Assembly (NCBI GenBank): GCA_016720935.1
Contig: JADKJP010000003.1
Coordinates: forward strand, 186,001 to 250,000
Length of the DNA: 64,000 nucleotides
Source of the DNA: Bacteroidota bacterium
Lineage (GTDB): Bacteria; Bacteroidota; Bacteroidia; AKYH767-A; 2013-40CM-41-45
Direction: 5' to 3'
The notes beneath the pieces were generated by a model. The model was not told the origin of the DNA. It worked only from the letters and a program-made list of their open reading frames with translations, and did no database searches. Shown in pieces: positions 55,411-63,896 of this stretch. Position 1 is the first letter of the stretch. Every line of letters begins with the position of its first letter. The translations under genes and the position numbers were made by a program.

Positions 55411-55418
55411 CAAAGGTA
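55411..55418 (-). promoter_or_regulatory. -7 box of the nucleotidyltransferase/radical SAM operon
   Basis: TACCTTTG on the minus strand is an exact match to TAnnTTTG, with the ATG at 55405 only 5 nt further on. A -33 element is not clear. Confidence 0.45.
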
Positions 55419-55534
55419 ATTCAATCTGATTAAGAATGAATTTTTCCTTTAAAATTAAGAAGATGATGAATTTTAACCTATTGGTGACAAATCAGAACAT
55501 TAAAAATGGTCGTATTTGTTCAGACTCTTTAGTC

Positions 55535-56263
55535 TCAGGCATCCAATGGCTTGATTCGAAAAATGAAATTCTTTTCAATAAGATTTCTGCGTGTGAGCTT
55601 CAGTTTCAGTTGTAATCCATGATCCGCGGCAATTTTTTTGATGGTTTCGAGGTCGCAGTCATCGGATAAAATCATGATGGATTCTGTTTCATAGTGCATG
55701 TATGAACTGATGTTACTAAACAGATTTTTATAATACTCAAAGCTTTCACCGCAATACCATGCATAATCTTCCGGAACGGAAATCTTTCCATTGTAATAAG
55801 GAGGGTTGATGACAATGATGTCAAATGTTTGTTTGTTGATGTTTTGAAACAGGTCAGACTGAATCACTTCCAGACGGCCATCATTTTGTTCAATACGGCT
55901 GAGGTTACGGTCACGGTTGATCCGGATATTCATAATTGAAGTATGATGAATATCGGTGGCGGTTACAAAACCTCCTTCTGTCGCGGCAATCACAGAGATC
56001 AGGCCGCTTCCGGCTCCCAATTCCAGAATTGTCTTGCGTTGTAAATTGACAAACTCAAGATAATCCAGAAGGAATTTAGTGCTGTAAAATAAGCCCGGAT
56101 GAAACACCCCGGGAAGCACAGTTATTGGAATATTTCTGAAAGTATATGGACGCTCACGACCGGTGTACCATTTCACCAGTGGCTTGTATAATCTGTCCAA
56201 TATCTTCTTTTCAAAGGTACGAATGGGGTTTTTTCGCAACTGTCTGGTGTGTAAATTTTGCAT
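55535..56263 (-). CDS. Methyltransferase with MTS-type domain
   Basis: The product has 242 residues. ILELGAGSGLISVIAA is motif I. IIVINPPYYNG is the NPPY motif of N-methyltransferases acting on amide, base or amino groups (HemK/RlmG-like). YKPLVKWYTGRERPYTFRNI precedes the domain. A consensus -7 box (TACCTTTG, minus, 56219-56212) lies inside the first 18 codons. The true start may therefore be TTG 56200. It is preceded by heptad element 4. Confidence 0.8.
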   Translation of the reverse strand: MQNLHTRQLRKNPIRTFEKKILDRLYKPLVKWYTGRERPYTFRNIPITVLPGVFHPGLFYSTKFLLDYLEFVNLQRKTILELGAGSGLISVIAATEGGFVTATDIHHTSIMNIRINRDRNLSRIEQNDGRLEVIQSDLFQNINKQTFDIIVINPPYYNGKISVPEDYAWYCGESFEYYKNLFSNISSYMHYETESIMILSDDCDLETIKKIAADHGLQLKLKLTRRNLIEKNFIFRIKPLDA

Positions 56264-56633
56264 CGAAGTGGAGGCGTTCTTAGCGATTAAATTCAGAATT
56301 AAGCCTAAAAATCAACCAAATCGCATTCATTTGGGACTTTTTGTTGCTGAACCGGAAAAAATGGGTACCGAACGGGAATAACCCCCTCCTCGAAGCACCG
56401 GCCCTTCCCCGGCAAAGGCTGCTTTTGAATTTCAGGTTGTACTTTTTTTGGCGCTTAGTGGTCGGTTGTTAGTGCTTAGTGGTTGGTGGTTAGTGCTTAG
56501 TGCATTGTGGTTAGTGGCTAGTTATTAGTCGTAGTAGTCCAGATTTTAATACCTTTTTTCTATTCCAATCTCCAATCTCCAATCTCCAATCATCAATCAT
56601 CAATCTTCAATCTCAATCAATCTCGAAACCCAA
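56264..56633. other. Intergenic region filled by heptad element 4
   Basis: Of these 370 nt, about 185 (56449-56633) are heptad repeat. The left part (56264-56448) holds an AT-rich stretch and a small CCGG-containing inverted sequence near 56399-56420. No gene is supported. Confidence 0.7.
56449..56632. repeat. Heptad-repeat intergenic element 4 (largest complete example)
   Basis: The left arm, 56451 to about 56540, has G/T-rich heptads in register (GCGCTTA, GTGGTCG, GTTGTTA, GTGCTTA, GTGGTTG and so on). The hinge is GATTTTAATA (56542-56551) against TATTCCAATC (56561-56570), 8 of 10 paired, with a 9-nt pyrimidine-rich loop. The right arm is CCAATCT three times, then CCAATCA, TCAATCA and TCAATCT twice (56565-56613), and irregular until 56632. 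It stops just short of the radical SAM stop codon at 56634. Confidence 0.95.
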
Positions 56634-58208
56634 CTAAAACCCCTCCACCTCAGGCTGCCTATATTTCCAGATCTTTTGCAAAGCCTTTATTTCAAATGGA
56701 TAGCTGTAAATTTCTTTTTTATACCGAAAACTGCTGAATGTTTTAATTGCTCTGGATTGAAATGAACTTAAACGGATATCTGAAACAGTAGGATAATAAC
56801 CATTCAATACTGTTTCAAAATTCCGAATATGATCAATCATATCCGGCGTGAGCCAGGGTGTTAAAGGATTCTTACGGAGATCAAAATTTTCCCAATGCGG
56901 ACTAATCCATTCCTCAAGTGTTTGAGGGAATTTAAATCCTGAAGCCAGAACAGAATTGTACATCTCACTACCGGGAGTCGGGACCGGACTATAGATATAA
57001 ATAATAATCTCTGTTTGTGGGTTAATCTCCTTAATCTCCCGGATAAAGGAGATGTCTTCCCGGATCTGTTTCCAGGCTTTTGCTTCGTTTTCAGCAGGAA
57101 AACCCAGTACGAAGGAATATTCGGGAATAATGTCAAACTGTTTGATCCGGGCTGCAAATTTTCTGATTTGCGAACCTGTTTGTGTGCCGCCTTTATCCAT
57201 TTGTTTCAGAACAGTATCATTTCCGGTTTCCGCTCCGAAAAAAATCATTTTGCAACCGGCTTTCCGCATTTGCTCCAAAGATGAATCACTGTATTTGTCA
57301 ATGGTGTCAATCCTGCCTTCTCCCCACCAGATCATATTTTCAGGTTGAATCAGTCGGGAGAAATCCACTGTTCTCTTTTCGGAAACAAAAAAGTTATTGT
57401 CATGAAACTCGATGGCATTACCACCATACTGCTCTTTCAACAATTTAATATCACGATATATATGCTCCGCTGATTTTCCTTTCCATCTAGCCTGGTAAAT
57501 GGGAACAACCGCGCAAAAAGAACAGGTAAAAGGACACCCGATACTGGAGTGGTAAGCGATCGTTTTCGTTCCGAGATAAGTTTTACCCAGATATTTCTGA
57601 ATTGGATAAAAGGAATTCAATTTCTGATAAGGCAGCGGCGGAAGTAAATCCTGATCGTACAAATCATCTTTTTTAGTAATGATGAACGATCCTTTTGAAT
57701 GGTCTTGTTGATCTTTATTTGCCTCTGAAAGAATTTTCTTTTTCGGGAAATTTCCTTTTCTGTAAATTATATTTCCAATGCTTTCTGGTTGAATGGTTCC
57801 TTCTTCAATGGCTTCAATAATTTTTGGAAATGCATAATCTCCGGGTCCATTCACAACCACATCAACCAATCCTGAATCCAACACAACCTCGTATTGATTG
57901 GACGGAAAATATCCGCCCCAGATAATAACAACATCAGGGAATTCTTGCCTGATTTTTTTTGTCAGCGGAATGGCTTGTTTCAGTTGGGGACCCGGCATTA
58001 CAGTGCAACCAAAATAGGATACGGCCCCTTCTTTAAGATATTGATGCAATTTCGGCCAGGGATCATCTTCGAGGTTTCCATCGACAATCATCCAGGGATA
58101 TTTTCCATCAACAGATGCGGCAATCGAAAGAATGCTATTGGGCAGGCGAGGTTTAGATTTCGCTGCTCGTGGATTGAATAAAAGTACACTCGGACGCAAG
58201 CTATTCAT
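56634..58208 (-). CDS. B12-type radical SAM protein, divergent third copy
   Basis: The 524-residue product has a Rossmann-like N-terminal part (about 1-150, SVLLFNPRAAKSK, VVIIWGGYFPSNQYEVVL). The radical SAM site is CPFTCSFC with Cys225, Cys229 and Cys232. GGNAIEFHDNNFFVSEKR and GAETGNDTVLKQMDKGG are class B features. It is longer than copies 1 and 2 and differs in the linker. Its C-terminus (about 430-524) is unlike theirs. No DxHxxG motif is seen. It is the first gene upstream of the MTS-type methyltransferase, separated from it by heptad element 4. Confidence 0.86.
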   Translation of the reverse strand: MNSLRPSVLLFNPRAAKSKPRLPNSILSIAASVDGKYPWMIVDGNLEDDPWPKLHQYLKEGAVSYFGCTVMPGPQLKQAIPLTKKIRQEFPDVVIIWGGYFPSNQYEVVLDSGLVDVVVNGPGDYAFPKIIEAIEEGTIQPESIGNIIYRKGNFPKKKILSEANKDQQDHSKGSFIITKKDDLYDQDLLPPLPYQKLNSFYPIQKYLGKTYLGTKTIAYHSSIGCPFTCSFCAVVPIYQARWKGKSAEHIYRDIKLLKEQYGGNAIEFHDNNFFVSEKRTVDFSRLIQPENMIWWGEGRIDTIDKYSDSSLEQMRKAGCKMIFFGAETGNDTVLKQMDKGGTQTGSQIRKFAARIKQFDIIPEYSFVLGFPAENEAKAWKQIREDISFIREIKEINPQTEIIIYIYSPVPTPGSEMYNSVLASGFKFPQTLEEWISPHWENFDLRKNPLTPWLTPDMIDHIRNFETVLNGYYPTVSDIRLSSFQSRAIKTFSSFRYKKEIYSYPFEIKALQKIWKYRQPEVEGF

Positions 58209-58260
58209 GGCTTGCTAAGGTACAAAAGCTTTAAAGCAGAAAACAATAGATTAATAAGAC

Positions 58261-58351
58261 GTTGGAAGTTAAAAGACCATGCTTGCGTATCGACCCTCCA
58301 ATCACTAAAAACTAACAACTAACAACTAACAACTAACACCTAACACCTAAC
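58261..58351. repeat. Heptad-repeat intergenic element 5, running into a stop codon
   Basis: The right arm is AACTAAC four times (58310-58337) and ACCTAAC twice (58338-58351). The last unit overlaps the first base of the minus-strand TAG stop (58353-58351). A weaker left arm has GTTGGAA GTTAAAA (58261-58274) and pairs with CTCCAATC near 58296-58303. Confidence 0.9.
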
Positions 58352-58713
58352 TAGTTCAGATTCCCCCAAACATACTCTGCCAGAAAAAGTTTTTTCCAAA
58401 AGTCACTCAGATCTTCACCATACAACTCCGCAAGTTCTTCTTCGTAATTAAGAGTGATTTCTTTCAAAGTATTAAAAAGCATGTGTTCCAGATTGAACAT
58501 CCTGGCTGGTGTTTCTTTTACCAGCTGGTACTTTTCAAGTTCGTCATTTACAATTTGCATAAATTCTGAAGCACTCACTTGCTCTGCGGAAAGCTGAGAA
58601 TCTATATCAATGCTTTCGTCCTTTTCTTTGAGCTTTGTAAAAGATTCTATCTGAACATCACAAAGGTGACGAATTATTTTTTCCTCAACAGGACTGAGTT
58701 CTACCTTGAGCAT
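58351..58713 (-). CDS. Small protein of unknown function
   Basis: The product has about 120 residues from the ATG at 58713 (MLKVELSPVEEKIIRHLCD). A longer frame opens at 58755. It is acidic and helix-rich (DIDSQLSAEQVSASEFMQIVNDELEKY, EITLNYEEELAELYGEDLSDFWKKLF) with no signal or membrane segment. I do not recognise the family. The gene is flanked by the radical SAM gene and a methyltransferase gene in the same orientation. Its stop codon is overlapped by a heptad array. Confidence 0.62.
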   Translation of the reverse strand: MLKVELSPVEEKIIRHLCDVQIESFTKLKEKDESIDIDSQLSAEQVSASEFMQIVNDELEKYQLVKETPARMFNLEHMLFNTLKEITLNYEEELAELYGEDLSDFWKKLFLAEYVWGNLN

Positions 58714-58949
58714 GGTTTTCTTAAATAGGCAGCGAATGTAATTCAGAGATCTCAATCCGCGACATAAAATTATTAACCGTTGCTCATTTTCAGGAACATG
58801 CTATTTGAAATTCCTCCTACTTCCCTGAAATACACATACATGAATTGAAAACGAAATTATTCCAACATCAGCCAGGAATATTCTGTGATACAAGAATGTG
58901 TTTTTATGAAAGAAACAATTCGTGCTATTTTGATTTTAACGAAAAAAAA

Positions 58950-59816
58950 CTACAAATTATCTGAGTCATTTTGGAACTCACCAAATAAATACAGCGGACG
59001 AGAACTTAACATTCCGGAAACAAAATTTTTAAAGCCGGCTCCGGGATATGCTTTAAAATGAACACCCTCTTTGCTCAACTCATCCTGGTCATTCGCATCC
59101 AGATATCCTTTCCCTGCCTGAAAGTACAACTCAAAACCGAAATCCTTAAAAAAGAGTTTTTTCTGCAGCTGAATTTTTTGAGACTTTTTTTGTGATTGCA
59201 AATAAACAGGTGAACCGATGATATACAATTTTCCTCCCGATAATAATTTTTCCTTCAAATGCGAAATTGTCATCACCGGATTTTCCATAAACTGCAAACA
59301 ATGATTCACAATTATCAAATCAAATTTTTCATTGATGAGACTCAGGTCAGACAGGTTTGTCTGGATACAGATTTTTTGACCGGGAATAGTGTTGACTGAC
59401 TTCAAACCATACGGTTTCTCCAGAAAGTAATCCAAAGCTACAAGCCGGTGGCCTGCTTTAAGAATTTGCCGGCTTAACCAACCATTCCATGGACCGATTT
59501 CCAGAACGGACAATTTTTTTTCACTCCGAATGACATCATTCAGGATTGCTAAACTTTCTCTTCGGTAAGCCCAATCCTTTTTACGTTCGCCCGAATAAAA
59601 AAACGGGGAGGTGTTCGTTTCATTTTCTGTCCAAACAGAATTCAACTTTGTCCATGCACGATGATAATTGACCAGAAAGCGCTCCAGCTTTTTCCCGAAC
59701 TCTTCGGAATATAATTCAATGATACCATCGGACACCTTCACCTTGTGACCGGCTGCGCACTGCAGACTACTTTCGTGTAGAGGCAGAAAACACTCAGGAC
59801 ACAGCAAGGAGATCAT
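58950..59816 (-). CDS. SAM-dependent methyltransferase with N-terminal zinc ribbon
   Basis: The 288-residue product has an N-terminal Trm112-like zinc ribbon: Cys6, Cys9 (CPEC), then Cys20 and His24. SVLEIGPWNGWLSRQIL is motif I, RLVALDYF is strand 2 and FDLIIVNHCLQF is motif IV. Such ribbons are common in methyltransferases acting on sugars or lipids in polysaccharide clusters. It overlaps the flippase gene by 23 nt, a strong sign of coupling, and belongs with the flippase and GT87 genes upstream. Confidence 0.85.
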   Translation of the reverse strand: MISLLCPECFLPLHESSLQCAAGHKVKVSDGIIELYSEEFGKKLERFLVNYHRAWTKLNSVWTENETNTSPFFYSGERKKDWAYRRESLAILNDVIRSEKKLSVLEIGPWNGWLSRQILKAGHRLVALDYFLEKPYGLKSVNTIPGQKICIQTNLSDLSLINEKFDLIIVNHCLQFMENPVMTISHLKEKLLSGGKLYIIGSPVYLQSQKKSQKIQLQKKLFFKDFGFELYFQAGKGYLDANDQDELSKEGVHFKAYPGAGFKNFVSGMLSSRPLYLFGEFQNDSDNL

Positions 59817-60990
59817 TTTCTTTTTCTTTTGGTGTATTGAAAAAATAAATCAGTGCGACAGAAAGTTGTACCACAGCTGCGGATAACAAGGCTCCTTTCA
59901 TTCCTAAGGATGGTAGCCATATCATATTCAGAAGTATGTTCAGCACGATGCCAAAAAGATTTAAAAACAACACAACATGTTCCTTTCCGGATTTGTAAAG
60001 AAGATAAATTACCGGCAGGTATAAAAATATAGGCAATACATAGATCATTCCCAGCCAAATGAAATTTGCATCAAAAGAAAGATGAAATAAATTGTTAGTG
60101 ACCCACCAAACCACAGGAACTCCGAAAAGTGTGATGAGTATTCCAAGTCCAATGAAGCGATAGGTGATTTTTTTCTTACCGGATGAATGAATACGGTAGA
60201 AATTTTTCATGAAAGGCTGAAAGACGTAATTTGATAATGCCTGGAGGTAAATCAGAAAATTCAACAAGACACTATACTGAGCGATTTGATACTTGTCAAG
60301 ATAAATTGACACAAGGTAGAGATCCGCTCTCGAACTGATCAAACCCGATATAGACAATAGTAAGAAGGGGCCGGCTCCTCTGTAAAATGGAAAGGCTGGA
60401 GTGAGCGGGGAAAAAGTAAAAAGCTGTTTTTTATAAATGAGCAGAAGTACACCGGCTTTAAAAACCTCGATAACAAGAAATGCAATTAATAACCAGCTTA
60501 GTCCCGCTTCAGCCGGACGGTTCATGATCAATAGGAAAAATATAAGCACAGCAATTGATTCCAATATCAATGTAATTGAAAATTTTCTTTCAAATAATAA
60601 TAAGGGGTCGAAGCTGGAATAAACAAACCTTGCCAGCAACCAGCCAATCAGAATACATTTTAAAATAATTGTTATGGGGAGAAACAGAATGATGCATGCA
60701 GCCGCTAGAAAAACCCGGGATCTTGCGAGGAAAGCTGACTTCAATGCGGGAAATATATCCTTTGGGTTTTTGCTGAATTCACGAAGAAGATATTCCTTAT
60801 TGCCGAATCCTGTCAGTTGTGTGGCAAGCATGAACCACAAAATAATTTTTGTATAAGCTCCCCATAATTCAGGTGAAATCAAACGAATCACCAGCCATGA
60901 ACAAATCATGCTTCCAATCGGAGATGACATGTTTGACAATGCATTCAATGCAATGAGCTGAAATCGTCTGACTGTTTTGAGCGTGGCCAT
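59794..60990 (-). CDS. Polysaccharide flippase-like membrane protein (MOP superfamily)
   Basis: The 398-residue product has about 12 membrane helices. The N-terminus (LNALSNMSSPIGSMICSWLVIRLISPELWGAYTKIILWFML) and the bundle of helices match Wzx/MOP flippases. KYQIAQYSVLLNFLIYLQALSNYVFQPFMKNFYRI is the second-half start. It would move a lipid-linked glycan across the inner membrane. It overlaps the methyltransferase gene downstream and follows the GT87 gene by 5 nt, giving a tight three-gene operon. Confidence 0.85.
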   Translation of the reverse strand: MATLKTVRRFQLIALNALSNMSSPIGSMICSWLVIRLISPELWGAYTKIILWFMLATQLTGFGNKEYLLREFSKNPKDIFPALKSAFLARSRVFLAAACIILFLPITIILKCILIGWLLARFVYSSFDPLLLFERKFSITLILESIAVLIFFLLIMNRPAEAGLSWLLIAFLVIEVFKAGVLLLIYKKQLFTFSPLTPAFPFYRGAGPFLLLSISGLISSRADLYLVSIYLDKYQIAQYSVLLNFLIYLQALSNYVFQPFMKNFYRIHSSGKKKITYRFIGLGILITLFGVPVVWWVTNNLFHLSFDANFIWLGMIYVLPIFLYLPVIYLLYKSGKEHVVLFLNLFGIVLNILLNMIWLPSLGMKGALLSAAVVQLSVALIYFFNTPKEKENDLLAVS

Positions 60991-60995
60991 CCGGA

Positions 60996-62294
60996 TTAAT
61001 TGATAACACTCCGATTTGGAGAAGAACCTGTAATTACATCCAGCGGATTGCTTTTACTGTAATTGAACAACTGAATGTAAATCACCACATACAAAATTGC
61101 ATTCAGCCATAAACGAGTATAAGTCAGAGCTATCGATGTAGATCGTATAGACAATACTTCTAATAACCATGGAAGAAACCCGATCAATCCCGTCAGAAGG
61201 ATTAGCAAAATAAATCCTCTGGCGTTCCCTCTTACTAATAAAATATTTCCCATCAAGCTAACGGGAAATAATAGTAGCAAGCCGTGATAACTGGCTGAGG
61301 CAGGTGAAAGCACAAGAATCGTCATTGCCGTTAGAGATAGTGATGCTTCTATAAAATCCGGTTGTTTTCTGAATTTTAAATAGAGAATAACACCGGCAAT
61401 CAAAGTGAAGGAATAGATTAAGAATTTAAATACAACATATATTTTTTCAGATGGAAAATATGGATGTGGATTTTCAATGTTGTCTGGTAAAAACAATTGA
61501 TGACCCAGTGAGTTCCAGGATTGAAAACTTGATGACCATGGAGATTGACCTTCAAGATTTCCATTCAAATGTTGAAATAATACGTTGTGGAAATAATCAG
61601 AGTAAACATTACTTCCTAAAAGAATCAGAGCCACAATATGAAACAACAAAAAGACAGCTGATGCGGAGAGAAGCGTTTTCCATCTTCTTTCACTGATCAG
61701 CGTGGGTATAAAAACAAGTGGAAAATATTTGATTGCAATCCCTGTCCCCAGAAAAAATCCTGTACTGCTTGCATATCCTTTAAGTACAAGAAAATAGGAG
61801 GTGAGAAGAAACAATAGTAGCATAAGGTACATCTGACCCAGATATAAATTGTTCACCAATGCCATTCCACTCATCAGGAATATTAGCAGGCTCATCGGTC
61901 CTGGCAGTCCTGTTATCCGACTCATAAGTAAAACAATGGGGATAATCAACAAAATATTGAAAATTAGCCAAATACGTTTAGCTGTAAGAGCATCAAAACC
62001 AACAAAAGGCAAGAGAATAAATGCTGTTGGAGGCGGAAAAGGCGAGAATTTTCCCTGTTCTGAAAAGCCATGGCTGTACAATTGATTTTGAAACCAATCT
62101 GAGTGGTACAAACTGTCTGCATTTTGACCTTCAACAACAATGCTTGCCGCGACAAAATAATTGGGGAAATCACTTTGCATCTTTTTCCAGCCAGGCAGTA
62201 TACCCAAAAGCAATGGAAATAGGCACAATACGATGATTGCGGGAAATATCCATTTACCTGGTTTGAAAAACAGCTGTATACTTAGAGATTTCAT
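60996..62294 (-). CDS. GT87-family (DUF2029) integral membrane glycosyltransferase
   Basis: The 432-residue product has about 10-12 membrane helices. An early periplasmic loop carries NYFVAASIVVEGQNADSLYHSDWFQ and FPPPTAFILLPFVGF. GIAIKYFPLVFIPTLI is the conserved Lys-containing segment of GT87 enzymes. The family uses polyprenyl-phosphate sugars (known for mannose in actinobacteria) to glycosylate acceptors outside the membrane. It is the first gene of the operon with the flippase and methyltransferase. Confidence 0.85.
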   Translation of the reverse strand: MKSLSIQLFFKPGKWIFPAIIVLCLFPLLLGILPGWKKMQSDFPNYFVAASIVVEGQNADSLYHSDWFQNQLYSHGFSEQGKFSPFPPPTAFILLPFVGFDALTAKRIWLIFNILLIIPIVLLMSRITGLPGPMSLLIFLMSGMALVNNLYLGQMYLMLLLFLLTSYFLVLKGYASSTGFFLGTGIAIKYFPLVFIPTLISERRWKTLLSASAVFLLFHIVALILLGSNVYSDYFHNVLFQHLNGNLEGQSPWSSSFQSWNSLGHQLFLPDNIENPHPYFPSEKIYVVFKFLIYSFTLIAGVILYLKFRKQPDFIEASLSLTAMTILVLSPASASYHGLLLLFPVSLMGNILLVRGNARGFILLILLTGLIGFLPWLLEVLSIRSTSIALTYTRLWLNAILYVVIYIQLFNYSKSNPLDVITGSSPNRSVIN

Positions 62295-62320
62295 TTCAAA
62301 ACAAAGGAATGAATATTTGC

Positions 62321-62328
62321 TAAATTTG
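62321..62328 (+). promoter_or_regulatory. -7 box in the region upstream of the acyl-CoA dehydrogenase gene (TAAATTTG)
   Basis: Exact TAnnTTTG match, about 210 nt before the ATG at 62541. If used, heptad element 6 would lie in the transcript leader. No -33 TTG is clear. Confidence 0.4.
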
Positions 62329-62388
62329 CAGCGCTAAAACAAGCACCCTTAGGAGAATTAGGAAATAAGCGCTTACAGTGAATGGAGG

Positions 62389-62526
62389 AGGGTTAGTGGT
62401 GAAGAGTGAATAGTAAACAGGACACACTATTCAATTATTTTCTCTGCATCATTCAACCACTAAGCACCAACCACTAAGCACCAACCACTAAGCACCAACC
62501 ACTAAGCACTACCCACTAAGCACTAA
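62389..62526. repeat. Heptad-repeat intergenic element 6
   Basis: The left arm, about 62389-62417, reads GGTTAGT GGTGAAG AGTGAAT AGTAAAC in 7-nt register. The hinge is TGAATAGT (62407-62414) with ACTATTCA (62426-62433), a perfect 8-bp stem with an 11-nt loop. In the right arm, 62451-62526, CCACTAA and GCACCAA alternate and become near-perfect towards the gene. It ends 14 nt before the ATG at 62541. Confidence 0.93.
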
Positions 62527-62540
62527 TTTCAAAAAACAAT

Positions 62541-63719
62541 ATGGCAACTGACAGATTTCAATACCATGATTACTATCTCGTTGACGAATTATTAACCGAA
62601 GAACATAAACTCATTCGTAACAGTGTTCGTGAGTGGGTTAAAAAAGAAGTATCTCCAATTGTAGAAGATGCATGTCAGAAAGCGACCTTCCCGAAACAAT
62701 GGATCAAAGGTCTTGCTGAGATTGGCGCATTTGGACCTTACATCCCTGTAGAATATGGCGGTGGTGGTTTGGATCAGATTGCCTACGGACTGATTATGAT
62801 GGAACTTGAAAGAGGAGATTCCGGTTTGCGTTCAACTGCATCTGTTCAGAGTTCTTTGGTGATGTATCCTATTTATACCTATGGAAGTGAAGAGCAGAGA
62901 AAAAAATACCTTCCTAAACTTGCTTCAGGTGAAATGATGGGATGTTTTGGATTGACAGAACCGGATCACGGCTCGAACCCAAATGGGATGTTATCCAATA
63001 TCAAAGACAAAGGAGATCATTACCTGTTGAACGGATCAAAAATGTGGATCTCAAATGCTCCGTTTGCCGATATCGCTGTCGTCTGGGCAAAAGATGAAGC
63101 AGGTGTAATCCGTGGAATGATCGTTGAACGCGGAATGCCCGGTTTTACTACTCCGGAAACACACGGTAAATGGTCCTTGCGTGCAAGCGCGACCGGAGAA
63201 TTGGTTTTTGATAATGTGAAAGTTCCTAAAGAAAATATTCTTCCAAATGTCAAAGGATTGAAAGGGCCACTCGGCTGTTTGAATTCAGCACGCTACGGAA
63301 TCAGCTGGGGAGCCATGGGCGCGGCACTGGATTGTTATGATTCAGCACTTCGATACTCTCAGGAGAGAATCCAGTTTGGTAAGCCTATTGGTGGTTTTCA
63401 GCTGACACAGAAGAAACTGGCTGAAATGATCACAGAAATTACCAAAGCACAGGTGCTTACCTGGAGATTGGGTGTTCTGAAGAATGAAAACCGTGCAACT
63501 CCTGCGCAAATTTCAATGGCAAAAAGAAACAATGTGAATATGGCTCTCCAAATCGCACGTGAAGCACGACAAATTCATGGTGGAATGGGTATCACCGGAG
63601 AATATCCGATTATGCGTCACATGATGAACCTGGAATCGGTGATTACTTATGAAGGAACACACGACATCCATTTGCTCATCACCGGACTTGATGTGACTGG
63701 CTTCAATGCGTTTGAATAA
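62541..63719 (+). CDS. Acyl-CoA dehydrogenase, glutaryl-CoA dehydrogenase type
   Basis: The 392-residue product has the full acyl-CoA dehydrogenase fold. GCFGLTEPDHGSNPNGM is the flavin-site motif. WSLRASATGEL carries the Arg that glutaryl-CoA dehydrogenases use for the second carboxylate, and GGMGITGEYPIMRHMMNLESVITYEGTHDIH carries the catalytic Glu371. The likely reaction is oxidative decarboxylation of glutaryl-CoA to crotonyl-CoA in lysine or tryptophan breakdown. It is cytoplasmic and apparently monocistronic. Heptad arrays lie on both sides. Confidence 0.92.
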   Translation: MATDRFQYHDYYLVDELLTEEHKLIRNSVREWVKKEVSPIVEDACQKATFPKQWIKGLAEIGAFGPYIPVEYGGGGLDQIAYGLIMMELERGDSGLRSTASVQSSLVMYPIYTYGSEEQRKKYLPKLASGEMMGCFGLTEPDHGSNPNGMLSNIKDKGDHYLLNGSKMWISNAPFADIAVVWAKDEAGVIRGMIVERGMPGFTTPETHGKWSLRASATGELVFDNVKVPKENILPNVKGLKGPLGCLNSARYGISWGAMGAALDCYDSALRYSQERIQFGKPIGGFQLTQKKLAEMITEITKAQVLTWRLGVLKNENRATPAQISMAKRNNVNMALQIAREARQIHGGMGITGEYPIMRHMMNLESVITYEGTHDIHLLITGLDVTGFNAFE

Positions 63720-63896
63720 ATCATAAAGTTTTCGAATTTAATTTCGAATGTCAATCCGGACAGGAAGATCGTTTCCCAATAGATCTACCTCTCCGGATTT
63801 AACATTTTCCCAAAAAAACTGATGTTGTAACGTTCATTCGATCAAATGATAAATTTTTCACCCTTATTCTTGTATAAAATTTAGTTAATTTTTTTT

